Source: Novosphingobium sp. B1
Lineage (GTDB): Bacteria > Pseudomonadota > Alphaproteobacteria > Sphingomonadales > Sphingomonadaceae
Length of the DNA: 64,000 nt
Assembly (NCBI RefSeq): GCF_900176395.1
Contig: NZ_FWXL01000004.1
Coordinates: forward strand, 1 to 64,000
Direction of reading: 5' to 3'
The notes under the pieces were generated by a model. It did no database searches and was not told where the DNA came from. It was given only the letters and a program-made list of their open reading frames with translations. Numbering within the stretch: the stretch's first letter is position 1; the number at the start of each line of letters is the position of its first letter. A program made the position numbers and the translations under genes. Of the stretch, positions 1 through 8,243 are shown in pieces.

Positions 1-102
1 CTTCTGAAATGCCGCATTCAAAGGCCTGACAGAAGACCGCACTCGATCATTTGCTCATTCAAGCCGAAAGCCTCTTGCGCAACGGACGGCAACCACAGAA
101 GT

Positions 103-566
103 GCTAGGGTATTGGGCAAGAACTCGAAGTGCCAAACGCTCGTGTTGGTGACCCTGGCTTTGGGGGAGGTGTCGGTCATGTTGGGTTTGCGGCTCTATCT
201 GCCGGAAAGCTGGACCACCGACCCGGCCCGTATGGAGAGGGCCGGCGTGCCCCGAAGATTTCCAAACTTATGCATGAAGCCCGACATCGCCATGAAGGAG
301 ATCGACCGGGTCATTGCTGACGGCGTGCGCTTCGGCAGCGTCCAAGCAGACGCCGGCTATGGCTTGTAAGCGCCGTTCCGACAGGCGCTCAGTGCACGAG
401 GCATACGCTGGGCCGTCAATATTTCCCGGCACCAGTAGATCTACCCGCTGACGTACAGTTGATTTATCCAGTGGCGAGGCGTGGACGACCGCGGGTTCGG
501 CATGTGCCAGATGGCAAATCTCGAGCCGCACATGCCATGCTAGAAGAGGTGAAGTGGGCAGGAAGC
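103..566 (+). pseudogene. Decayed IS701-family transposase fragment
   Basis: Translation of the plus strand resembles the catalytic middle of IS701-family DDE transposases: LGLRLYLPESWT near 184-219, KPDIAMKEIDRV near 280-315, ADAGYG at 349-363, then FRQALSARGIRWAV after a TAA at 367-369. A second in-frame stop (TAG, 436-438) and a one-base shift near 435-441 follow; in the new frame PVARRGRPRVRHVPD and AHAMLEEVKW continue the same family order to about 565. N- and C-terminal parts and inverted repeats are not visible. With two stops and a frameshift it cannot encode an active enzyme. The family assignment is from recalled motifs. The stretch 567-675 holds nothing I recognise. Confidence 0.72.
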
Positions 567-675
567 CAAGCCCTGAACCGACTACAATCGTCCCCGCCGA
601 GCAAGAAGGTCACAGAATCTACCTCGCGGGAAGCTGAACGGCGGGTGCAAAAAACGCAACGATCAACACACGAAT

Positions 676-1476
676 CTACACAGGCATCAATGCATTCATG
701 ATACACAACGCCGCGCCATCGCTACCTGCAGTAATGGCTTGCCCTTCCGCGAGCCACGCGCAATCGCCAGGTTCAACTTCAACCTCGCCAAATTCGAGAT
801 TTCCGGCCAAGGGCAGGACAAGTACGGGACCATGGGCCTCGCCCTCTTCTCCGACCAGATCGACGGTGAAGAACCTGCCGCTAACCACGCAATCCGCTGG
901 TGGTTTGTCCAACTCAACCTTGCGACGGATTCCCGCAGTAACATCGCCCTCGGCAACGGCCACACCCTTGTCGAGGTGCAATTCCCGCGGGCGGCCGTAA
1001 TCGTAAAGCCGGTAGGTTATGTCGCTGTTTTGCTGGATTTCGACCAGCGTGATTCCGGCGCCGATGGCGTGAACGGTCCCTGCGGGAATATAGAAGCAAT
1101 CACCCCGCTGCACCGGGTGCCATTCCATCAGGTCCTCGATAGTGCCATCGAGTGCCGCTTCGCGCATGCGTTTGGCGTCGATCGGCGCCTTGAAGCCGAT
1201 ACCCAGCGTCGCCCCCGGTTCGGCATCGAGCACCAGCCAGCATTCTTCCTTGCCGCGGTCGCTTTCGCCCAGTTCGCGAGCCTGCGCATCGCTGGGATGA
1301 ACCTGCACCGACAGCTTTTCGCTGGTAAAGATGTATTTCACCAGAATGTCGGGCATCTCGGGTGGTGGTTCGAACCAGATTTCGCCGATGCGCTGGCCTT
1401 CCGGCGCCGTGAACGGGGCTGGCAGGACATCCTTCCCCCAAGGCTTCTCGACCATGCGCTTCGGCAGCATTTTCAC
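676..1476 (-). CDS. manA: Class I mannose-6-phosphate isomerase
   Basis: Interconverts fructose-6-phosphate and mannose-6-phosphate, the entry step to GDP-mannose. The 266-residue protein is a short cupin-type phosphomannose isomerase: KPWG near residue 12, the metal-site string VQVHPSD, then KEECW, and PAGTVHAIGAG further on, which together supply the Gln, His, Glu and His zinc ligands of the family. The EIQQNSDITYRLYDYGR signature follows. Its start overlaps the stop of the upstream guanylyltransferase gene by 4 nt (1473-1476), so the two are probably translationally coupled. It is the last gene of a four-gene mannose operon on the minus strand. Confidence 0.93.
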   Translation of the reverse strand: MKMLPKRMVEKPWGKDVLPAPFTAPEGQRIGEIWFEPPPEMPDILVKYIFTSEKLSVQVHPSDAQARELGESDRGKEECWLVLDAEPGATLGIGFKAPIDAKRMREAALDGTIEDLMEWHPVQRGDCFYIPAGTVHAIGAGITLVEIQQNSDITYRLYDYGRPRELHLDKGVAVAEGDVTAGIRRKVELDKPPADCVVSGRFFTVDLVGEEGEAHGPVLVLPLAGNLEFGEVEVEPGDCAWLAEGQAITAGSDGAALCIMNALMPV

Positions 1477-2513
1477 TGGTTGACGGCTCCGGACAGTTTG
1501 CCGACTCCCTGTGCGCCTTCCGGGGTGCAGACCAGCACTTCATCACCATCGACCACGATGATCAGATTGGAAGCGCCGACAACCGAAACGCGAGGGCCAT
1601 CGCTCATGACCATGACGTTCGAACAATCTCGCAGTTCCGCATTGCCACGCACGGAATTGCCCGCTTCGTCGCATTCCTGCGCATCGTGCAGCGCCTGCCA
1701 GTTGCCGATGTCCGACCACGCCATTGTTGCTGGCATCATCGCAGCGCGATCGGTGTTTTCCATGACCGCATAATCGACCGATTCGCTTTTAACGCGCGCG
1801 AATGCCTCGGCATCGGGATAGAACCGCTGCCCCTCCGTCCGGCCTGCCTGCACCGATTGCCGCACCGCTTCGAGGATCTGCGGGCGATGCCGCTCCAGTT
1901 CCTCGAGGAAAGTGCCGGCACGAAACGCAAAGATGCCGCCGTTCCAGGCATATTCACCGCTGGCAAGAAACTCGCTTGCACGGGCAAGATCGGGCTTCTC
2001 GACAAATCGCGCGACCTTTCGTCCGCCCGAGCCGCTGATCGGTTCGCCCTGCTTGAGGTATCCATAGCCCGTTTCCGGCGCCGTTGGCTCGATCCCGAAC
2101 GAGACCAGCCAACCATCTGCAGCAAGGGCAGCGGCCTCCTTGGCAGCCGTGCGAAACGCATCGCAATCGCCGATGTGATGGTCACTCGGGCAGACGAGAA
2201 TGATGCTGTCTTCGGGAACGGAGAATGCTGCCAGCGCAATTGCTGCGGCCGTATTGCGACCTTCGGGTTCCACGATGATCTTCGTGGCGTCGCGATCAGG
2301 CAACTGGCTTTCGACGTGCTCGAGGTGAGCTGCTCCGGTCACCACGACCGGATCGGCAAAGCCGAAATCGCGCGTGCAACGCAGCAATGTTGCCGTGAAC
2401 AGCGTGTCATCCCCGACCAGTGGCAGGAACGGCTTGGGCATCGCCTTGCGCGAACGGGGCCACAGGCGGGTGCCGCTGCCGCCACACAGGATTACGGGGA
2501 TGATGTCGGTCAT
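1473..2513 (-). CDS. manC: Mannose-1-phosphate guanylyltransferase (GDP-mannose pyrophosphorylase)
   Basis: Makes GDP-mannose from mannose-1-phosphate and GTP. The N-terminus has the nucleotidyltransferase signature CGGSGTRLWPRSR at about residues 10-22 followed by PKPFLPL. FVEKPD and WNGGIFAF, both typical of GDP-mannose pyrophosphorylases, occur in the middle. At 346 residues it is the single-domain form; the isomerase activity fused in longer ManC/AlgA proteins is supplied by the overlapping downstream manA. It lies 45 nt downstream of the GH130 gene and probably supplies donor sugar for the GT4 enzyme of the same operon. No phosphomannomutase gene is seen here. Confidence 0.94.
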   Translation of the reverse strand: MTDIIPVILCGGSGTRLWPRSRKAMPKPFLPLVGDDTLFTATLLRCTRDFGFADPVVVTGAAHLEHVESQLPDRDATKIIVEPEGRNTAAAIALAAFSVPEDSIILVCPSDHHIGDCDAFRTAAKEAAALAADGWLVSFGIEPTAPETGYGYLKQGEPISGSGGRKVARFVEKPDLARASEFLASGEYAWNGGIFAFRAGTFLEELERHRPQILEAVRQSVQAGRTEGQRFYPDAEAFARVKSESVDYAVMENTDRAAMMPATMAWSDIGNWQALHDAQECDEAGNSVRGNAELRDCSNVMVMSDGPRVSVVGASNLIIVVDGDEVLVCTPEGAQGVGKLSGAVNQ

Positions 2514-2558
2514 TTTCTGCCTTGAAAGGTTCGGATTGCTGCGGCCCGGAAGCTGCTA

Positions 2559-3851
2559 TTAGGCAGTATCGAGCATCCTTGCCAGCATCTCGCTGACCGA
2601 AGTCGTAGCGAAGCCAACGGCGCTATCGGAAATGCCATAGGGCACAAGAAGTTGCTCGCCGACCAGCAAGGCGCCGCAGGTATAGACGACGTTCGGCACG
2701 TAACCGAAACGATCTGCGTCGATCGCGGTGAGCAGGGGTTTACGCGAACGGGCGATGACCTTCGAGGGATCATCGCGATCGAGCAGGGCACAACCCAGCG
2801 CGTACTTGCGCATCGCCCCGACGCCATGCGTGAGCAGGAGCCACCCGTGATCGGTGAGGATCGGGCTGCCACAGTTGCCGATCTGCACGAACTCCCAAGG
2901 GAATTCAGGCTCCATCAGCAGGACGCCATCGTCGTCCCAGCGATCCATGCGGTCAGAGCGCAGCAGGAACAGGTTCTTGCCGTCCTGCCGCCCGACCATG
3001 CAATACTGGCCGCCGATCTTCTCCGGAAAGAGCGCCATGCCCTTGTTGCGCCCGGCCCGCCCCTCGATGGGCTCGAGCAGGAAGCGCCGGAAATCCTTGG
3101 TGCGCAGCAATTCCGAACGGATCGAGGCACCCGAGTAGGCGGTGTAGGTACCGACCCATTCGTAGTCCCCTCCGCCATGATCGAACCGCACCAGGCGGAG
3201 GTCTTCAAGCCCGCCGCGCTGCTGTTCGGTAATCGGGAAGATCACCGAATTGGACAGGGTGCTTTCGGAATGGCGGTGCACGGTAACCGGGCAATCGTCG
3301 CTCTTGCACGCGGCAAGGCTGTCGTCGGGCAGCATGGCTGTCGCGAAATGGCTTTGGGGCCAGAGTTCGAACGAACCCTCGGGCGTGGCGATGCCTTCGC
3401 GGAACACGATGGAACTGATGTGCCCCTCGCCAACGGCCCGCAGGCTCATCACGAACCGCACCGCGCCACCGCTCATGCCCGACTGATCGGGATGAGGCAC
3501 GATGCTGGGATTCATCAGGGCCGCAGCGGCGTAGGTGTATTCGTGGCAGAAATAGGCCCCGATCAGCCGCTTGCGCTGCTGCGACAGTTCGTCACCGTCG
3601 AAACCGAGCATCCGCTCCATCTGGATGTAGCGTTCCTCGAACAGCAACTCGGTTTGCCAGTGGCGCTCCTCGAAGTCATGCAGGACGCGCGCATATTCTT
3701 CATCAGCCTCACTTTCTGTGAGGCTTACGACATCGTCGACGAGCTTGCGCGCGCGCGCGCTTTCACCCCCCGGGCCTTGCCAGCCCAGGTGGAACGGTCG
3801 GAGGACAACCCTCGAGGGGTCGGCGTGCAATCTTTGTTCAAGCACCCGCAA
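2559..3851 (-). CDS. GH130-family mannoside phosphorylase or mannosidase
   Basis: Glycoside hydrolase family 130 members phosphorolyse or hydrolyse beta-1,4- or beta-1,2-mannosides. The 430-residue protein has the five-bladed-propeller style of the family, including GGLEDLRLVRFD near residues 213-224, the counterpart of the family's G-x-EDPR motif whose Asp (D217 here) is the likely acid, plus NKGMALFPEKIGG and GYVPNVVYTCGAL later. Leu replaces the usual Pro of EDPR. The residues that separate phosphorylases from hydrolases could not be assigned by eye. It overlaps the end of the GT4 gene by 14 nt and is followed by manC and manA, so a mannoside is the expected substrate. Confidence 0.85.
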   Translation of the reverse strand: MRVLEQRLHADPSRVVLRPFHLGWQGPGGESARARKLVDDVVSLTESEADEEYARVLHDFEERHWQTELLFEERYIQMERMLGFDGDELSQQRKRLIGAYFCHEYTYAAAALMNPSIVPHPDQSGMSGGAVRFVMSLRAVGEGHISSIVFREGIATPEGSFELWPQSHFATAMLPDDSLAACKSDDCPVTVHRHSESTLSNSVIFPITEQQRGGLEDLRLVRFDHGGGDYEWVGTYTAYSGASIRSELLRTKDFRRFLLEPIEGRAGRNKGMALFPEKIGGQYCMVGRQDGKNLFLLRSDRMDRWDDDGVLLMEPEFPWEFVQIGNCGSPILTDHGWLLLTHGVGAMRKYALGCALLDRDDPSKVIARSRKPLLTAIDADRFGYVPNVVYTCGALLVGEQLLVPYGISDSAVGFATTSVSEMLARMLDTA

Positions 3852-6201
3852 GCTGTTGCGTACCCTTGCTGTTCATCGTCTGCACCAAATGATCGGCGGG
3901 CCGGTCGGTTTCAACCTTTTGCGGCGATCGTGTGGCGCGAGCCAGGGCATACATCGCGTAATGGGACAACTGGAAGGCCAGTATCGACTCGGCACCGCAG
4001 TTGAGATTGACCCCGCGCGGCGTCACTCCATCGCGGCATCGGCCCGAAACGATATCTGCCAGAACCTCTTCACGGTCATTGCCGCCAAGAAACCAGCGAT
4101 AGGCCGTTTCGGCATGACGCAGCCACCCATCGTCGCCAGTCGCGCGCCAGGCTTCGGCTGCAGCGTCGATCGCGGCCCACGCTTCCAGCGGCTGCTGGTC
4201 GAACGGGAGATTTTCGTAAGGCCGACCAAACGTTTCCGATCCTACCGGGCGGAAATGACCCTTGGCGGAAACTTGCTGACGAGCGATGAAACGCAGGCTC
4301 GACAGGCCGCTCTCAAGCCAATCCTCGCGGCCAAGCACCTTGCCTGCACCAATCAGGGCCTGCGACAGGCGGGGGTTGTCGTAACCGAGCACCGCTTCGA
4401 ACCATGCCCAGTCCGGGCGGCGCGATGCAACCAGAAGGTTGTGCAGAAGATCGGCGCCGAATGAAAGCGCCTCACGTGCGGCGCCATGCCCGGGGTCCGC
4501 CTTGAGGGCCTCGATGCAGCCCAGCATCACGAAGGCCACCGTGCGCGGTGAAGAGAGCCTGGCGACCGGCGTCAGCGCGATGTCGAACCATTGCGCCGCC
4601 CAGGCGCGCAGACCTGCATCGGGCGCATGGCTCATCGCATGGCCCAGAGCCCAGACGGTGCGCCCGTTGCTGTCTTCAGAGCCGACATCCTCGCACCAAG
4701 TGCGATCGAAGTTCATGAAGTTGCGGAAAGCGGCCCTATCCGGATTCCAGGCATGCTGGATGAAAGACGCATGGACCGTCGCCCACCGCTGCCGCTCCGC
4801 CAACGGGACGGAATCCGCCTCACCCATGAGCATGAGCGCGCGCACATTGTCGTCGAGGCAATAGCCATGGCGACGATCGGGTACCACCCCGATGGCATGC
4901 TGCAGCATTCCGGTTGTGTCCATCATGGCAATGACACCCGAAAAGCCGGGAGTTGCCAGCAACGGTACCGAGCGGGCGGGTCGCGCAACGACGGCTTCGA
5001 CAAGATCGCGCGCTGCGCCTGCGAAACAGGGCCAGATCGTCTCGCGACCCTTGTCCCAGGCGCACTTCTGCACGGCGCGCAGTTCCTGGGGATCGTCAAG
5101 CAGGCGGCAAACCGCCGCAGCCATCACGTCGGCCTTCCTTGGCTCAACCAGCACGCCGAAGCCATCGGCAAGCAGTTCGCGGGCATGGACGTAAGGCGTC
5201 GAGACGACCGCCTTGCCCAAGGCCACGGCATAGCTCAGCGTGCCGGAAGTGGACTGCTGCATGTTGGGATAGGGCGTCAGGTAGATATCGCACGCCTCGA
5301 GCTGGTCGAGCAGTTCGTCAGTATCGAGAAAGCGGTTATCCCACTCGATATTGCCTGCGACTCCCAAGTTTTCGGCAAGCGCCTGCAGCCCTTCACGATA
5401 GGCCTCGCCCTCGTGTGCGACCAGGTTGGGATGCGTGGCGCCGACGATTCGATAAACGACGTCGGGATGCGAAGCCACGATCTGCGGGAGCGCCTCGATC
5501 ACGGTTTCGAGACCCTTGCCCGGTCCCAGCAGACCGAAGGTCATCATGACCTGGCGGCCCGACAGCCCGAACCGCTCCTTGAACTCGGCATTTCGCCCGA
5601 AGGGTCGATCCGGCGCCCCATGCGCGATCACCGCGATGCGCTCGGCATCGACTTCGTAGATCTGCTGGAGCAGACCGCGCGAGTGGTCCGACATCACCAT
5701 CACCCGCGAGGCGCGGCGCAGGATATGTTCAAGCACCGCCCGCTGATGATCGGAGGGCTGCTCGAGAACGGTATGCAGGGTAACGATCAGGGGTGCAGCG
5801 ACCCGATCGACCAGTTCGAGAACCATGTCACCCGCTTCGCCACCAAAGATGCCGTACTCGTGCTGAAGCCAGACTGCATCGACCGCATCTTCGTTCATGC
5901 GGCGCGCGGCGGCGCGATAATCTTCGATGCGATCTGCACGGATCGTTCCGCGAATGCCGTCATAGGACAGCGGCGCGCGCGGATCGTCCACCACATGCAG
6001 GTCGACCTGGATCTCGGGATGATGCCCCCCAAGCTGCTCCCAGATGTCGGTAGTGAAGGTGGCAATGCCACACTTGCGCGGACGAAAGCCGCCAATCAGG
6101 GCGACGCGGCGCGGCGCCTGAAGCGGCACCCTGCGCAGGAAGGAAACGACAGCCGCATCGGAATTGGGAGCAGCGTCGAAGGAAGGCGTATGCGAGGTCA
6201 T
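3838..6201 (-). CDS. Large GT4-type glycosyltransferase with C-terminal helical domain
   Basis: Predicted retaining glycosyltransferase, probably GDP-mannose dependent from its neighbours. Residues about 30-410 form a GT-B fold: an N-terminal Rossmann start with GGFRPRKCGIATFT, WLQHEYGIFGG, HGAPD, then the C-terminal nucleotide-sugar half with FGLLGPGKGLETVIEAL and a TPYPNMQQSTSGTLSYA segment ending in LVEPR. About 350 further residues (LDDNVRALMLM, GRTVWALGHAM, NLPFDQQPLEAWAA) look like a helical toroid that I cannot name. I chose the ATG at 6201, preceded by GGAAGA, giving 787 residues; an upstream in-frame start at 6336 would add an extension unlike the family. First gene of the mannose operon. 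Confidence 0.82.
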   Translation of the reverse strand: MTSHTPSFDAAPNSDAAVVSFLRRVPLQAPRRVALIGGFRPRKCGIATFTTDIWEQLGGHHPEIQVDLHVVDDPRAPLSYDGIRGTIRADRIEDYRAAARRMNEDAVDAVWLQHEYGIFGGEAGDMVLELVDRVAAPLIVTLHTVLEQPSDHQRAVLEHILRRASRVMVMSDHSRGLLQQIYEVDAERIAVIAHGAPDRPFGRNAEFKERFGLSGRQVMMTFGLLGPGKGLETVIEALPQIVASHPDVVYRIVGATHPNLVAHEGEAYREGLQALAENLGVAGNIEWDNRFLDTDELLDQLEACDIYLTPYPNMQQSTSGTLSYAVALGKAVVSTPYVHARELLADGFGVLVEPRKADVMAAAVCRLLDDPQELRAVQKCAWDKGRETIWPCFAGAARDLVEAVVARPARSVPLLATPGFSGVIAMMDTTGMLQHAIGVVPDRRHGYCLDDNVRALMLMGEADSVPLAERQRWATVHASFIQHAWNPDRAAFRNFMNFDRTWCEDVGSEDSNGRTVWALGHAMSHAPDAGLRAWAAQWFDIALTPVARLSSPRTVAFVMLGCIEALKADPGHGAAREALSFGADLLHNLLVASRRPDWAWFEAVLGYDNPRLSQALIGAGKVLGREDWLESGLSSLRFIARQQVSAKGHFRPVGSETFGRPYENLPFDQQPLEAWAAIDAAAEAWRATGDDGWLRHAETAYRWFLGGNDREEVLADIVSGRCRDGVTPRGVNLNCGAESILAFQLSHYAMYALARATRSPQKVETDRPADHLVQTMNSKGTQQLAGA

Positions 6202-6400
6202 GCGAGATGTTCTTCCGGATGCCATGGGGTCGCAGTGGCGCGAACCTGTCCCATCGCTGAACAAACGCCCCTCGTGGCCAGCGGTTGCATTGCGATGCAG
6301 AAAATTTTTGGCATTTCGGGGTGCAACTTGTCGCAATTTCAGCCCATTTCAGGGGCTTCGTTTACTTTAGTGAGCAGTACAGCCTCGCCGCAGCGCAGCA

Positions 6401-7144
6401 TCAAGGCGCGAACCAGCGCTGTTCCCAGCCATAAGTCGAACTGACGGGGGCGCCATCAGCGTCGGTAGCCGGACGAAAGCGGAAACGTTCGACCGCAAGC
6501 CTGCAGGTGATCGCGTCGGCCTCGGGAACCCCACTGGCACGCCACACCCGGCAACCGGTCACCCGGCCGTCGGTTCCCACGTCCAGCAAGATGACGACGC
6601 GCTTGCCGATGCGATCATCGCGGCTGCTGGCCGGATAATCGCGCGTCGATCGTATGTCGCCCGCGATCTTCTCGGCCTTGCGGGCAAGCCCTCCGCCCGA
6701 ACCGTTGCCGCTCGCGCCGCTGCCCGTGCCGGTGCCGGTGCCCCCTCCGCCGGCACCTGCGCCCTTGTCTGCGGCGCCTGAACTCGCGTCGGTGCCCGTC
6801 GATGCGACCGGCGGAGCGGGGCGCTTGGGCGCCGGAACGCGCGCCTTGGCGATCACTTGCTCGGCTTGCGCCTTGCGGCCCTCTTCCCCTGAAGCCCCGG
6901 CAGGCTCGGGCGCAGTCGGCGTCGGTGATGACTTGGGCTGATCCAGCGGCACATCGAACGCCTGGGTCGTGAACGGATCTTCGACCAGCGCCGTCAACGC
7001 CGGCACGCCGCCAAATCCATGAATTATCGCCCAGAGCACGCCCACATGGAAGAACGCGGCCAGGGCGATCGAAACCAGCCGCTCGCGCCCTGGCTTGCGC
7101 AGATCGGAGTAACGCGCTGCAGGTTGCGGTCGATCGGTATCCAT
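6401..7144 (-). CDS. TonB-like energy-transducer family protein
   Basis: Probable periplasm-spanning protein that couples the inner-membrane proton gradient to outer-membrane receptors, or a TonB-domain relative. One N-terminal membrane segment (about SIALAAFFHVGVLWAIIHGF) is followed by a Pro/Ala/Lys stretch, an unusually Gly-rich linker (GAGAGGGGTGTGTGSGASG) and a TonB C-terminal domain with GKRVVILLDVGTDGRVTGC and a final RFRPATDADG. About 247 residues. The ATG at 7144 was chosen; a TTG at 7153 with GAGGA upstream is possible. No exbB or exbD is adjacent, so the partner must be elsewhere. It lies 57 nt after fdhD on the same strand. Confidence 0.8.
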   Translation of the reverse strand: MDTDRPQPAARYSDLRKPGRERLVSIALAAFFHVGVLWAIIHGFGGVPALTALVEDPFTTQAFDVPLDQPKSSPTPTAPEPAGASGEEGRKAQAEQVIAKARVPAPKRPAPPVASTGTDASSGAADKGAGAGGGGTGTGTGSGASGNGSGGGLARKAEKIAGDIRSTRDYPASSRDDRIGKRVVILLDVGTDGRVTGCRVWRASGVPEADAITCRLAVERFRFRPATDADGAPVSSTYGWEQRWFAP

Positions 7145-7201
7145 GGCGCCCAAACCCGTCCTCTTGCGGTTCGATCCCGCAAGAGTGTGGCACAGGTGGC
7201 T

Positions 7202-7996
7202 TCAGGCTTCCAAGAGACTGTCGGACCGAACCAGACTGAACAGGCGCAGGCCATGCGCCGCGGCCTGTTCCACCGCCAGCGACGATGCCGCCGAAATCGT
7301 GGCAAGCGCTGGCACCCCGGCAATGACCGCCTTCTGCACCAGTTCGAAGCTGCAGCGGGCCGATAGCAGCACGAAATGGTCTGCCATTGCCAACCCAGCC
7401 CGGTGCGCGGCGCCGATCAGCTTGTCGAAAGCGTTGTGACGGCCGACATCTTCGCGGACCAGCACGATGTCGCCAGCGGACGAGCAAAGCGCGGCGGCGT
7501 GGGCCGCTCCGGTCTCGCGGCCAAGCGCCTGGTGTTGCCGTAAGCCAGCCGCAGCGCGGAATACGGCCTCAGGTTCGAGGTCCAGCGTGCTCTTGACCGG
7601 CCGCAGCGGACGCATGACCTGTTCAAGGCTCTCGATCCCGCACAGCCCGCAAGATCCCTCGGCAAGCCGCAGCCGTGCCCGTTCGAGCAAGGGCGCGGCG
7701 TCACTCGCCGTCAATGCGATGCGCAGCATCCAGCCGCCGCCATCCACCGCTGCTGCATCCGCGCTTTGAAACCCCGCAGGTGACGCGATCAACTGCTCGG
7801 AAAGGCAGAACCCAAGCGCGTAATCCTCAAGGTCGGCGGGCGTTGCCATCATCACGGCATAACCGATGCCGTTGATCTCGATCGCGACCGGCGCTTCCTC
7901 GATCAACACCCGGTCCAGCGTTCGGGCCGGAGCGCCATCGGCGAAATGCTCGGTTACGGCAAACCGCGCTGAACCTTCAACCGGCATCGGAGCCAT
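7202..7996 (-). CDS. fdhD: Formate dehydrogenase accessory sulfurtransferase FdhD
   Basis: FdhD passes sulfur from a cysteine desulfurase to the bis-MGD cofactor of formate dehydrogenase, which is needed for activity. The protein has the family's EEAPVAIEINGIGYAVMM start, SCGLCGIESL with the paired cysteines, VREDVGRHNAFDKLIG, and a C-terminal LLSARCSFELVQKA segment. The ATG at 7996 gives 264 residues and a 20-nt overlap with fdsD; an ATG at 7987 is an alternative. It is the last gene of the fds operon, where homologues are often called fdsC. Confidence 0.92.
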   Translation of the reverse strand: MAPMPVEGSARFAVTEHFADGAPARTLDRVLIEEAPVAIEINGIGYAVMMATPADLEDYALGFCLSEQLIASPAGFQSADAAAVDGGGWMLRIALTASDAAPLLERARLRLAEGSCGLCGIESLEQVMRPLRPVKSTLDLEPEAVFRAAAGLRQHQALGRETGAAHAAALCSSAGDIVLVREDVGRHNAFDKLIGAAHRAGLAMADHFVLLSARCSFELVQKAVIAGVPALATISAASSLAVEQAAAHGLRLFSLVRSDSLLEA

Positions 7997-8243
7997 GGAC
8001 TTGCGGATCGGTTGCGCGCGATTGCGGTGCAGGTATGCGCCCCTCGGCAATCCGCGCGACGGCTTCTGCCGCCACCTTGTCGAGCCCGGCAGTGCCTTGC
8101 GCAATCAGCGTGTCGATCATGCGCGGCGTCCAGAACGCAACGATATGGTCTGCCACCGCCGCCACCGGCTTGTCGTCGTGCGTGAGATTGCGCGCGATCT
8201 GGTTGGCCATGTAGGCCAGCTTTTCAGCCGTCTGCCCGCTCAC
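7977..8243 (-). CDS. fdsD: NAD-dependent formate dehydrogenase delta subunit
   Basis: Small accessory subunit of the soluble NAD-dependent formate dehydrogenase, thought to help assemble or stabilise the complex. The 88 residues contain KLAYMANQIARNL, ADHIVAFWTPRMI and the C-terminal AVARI segment typical of FdsD. Its start overlaps the stop of fdsA by 4 nt, and its end overlaps the start of fdhD, so expression is tightly coupled. Confidence 0.92.
   Translation of the reverse strand: MSGQTAEKLAYMANQIARNLTHDDKPVAAVADHIVAFWTPRMIDTLIAQGTAGLDKVAAEAVARIAEGRIPAPQSRATDPQVHGSDAG

Noticed and set aside
4591-6444. Long plus-strand open frame opposite the GT4 gene
   Set aside because: No recognisable motifs and it mirrors the coding strand of the GT4 protein; antisense shadow in GC-rich DNA.
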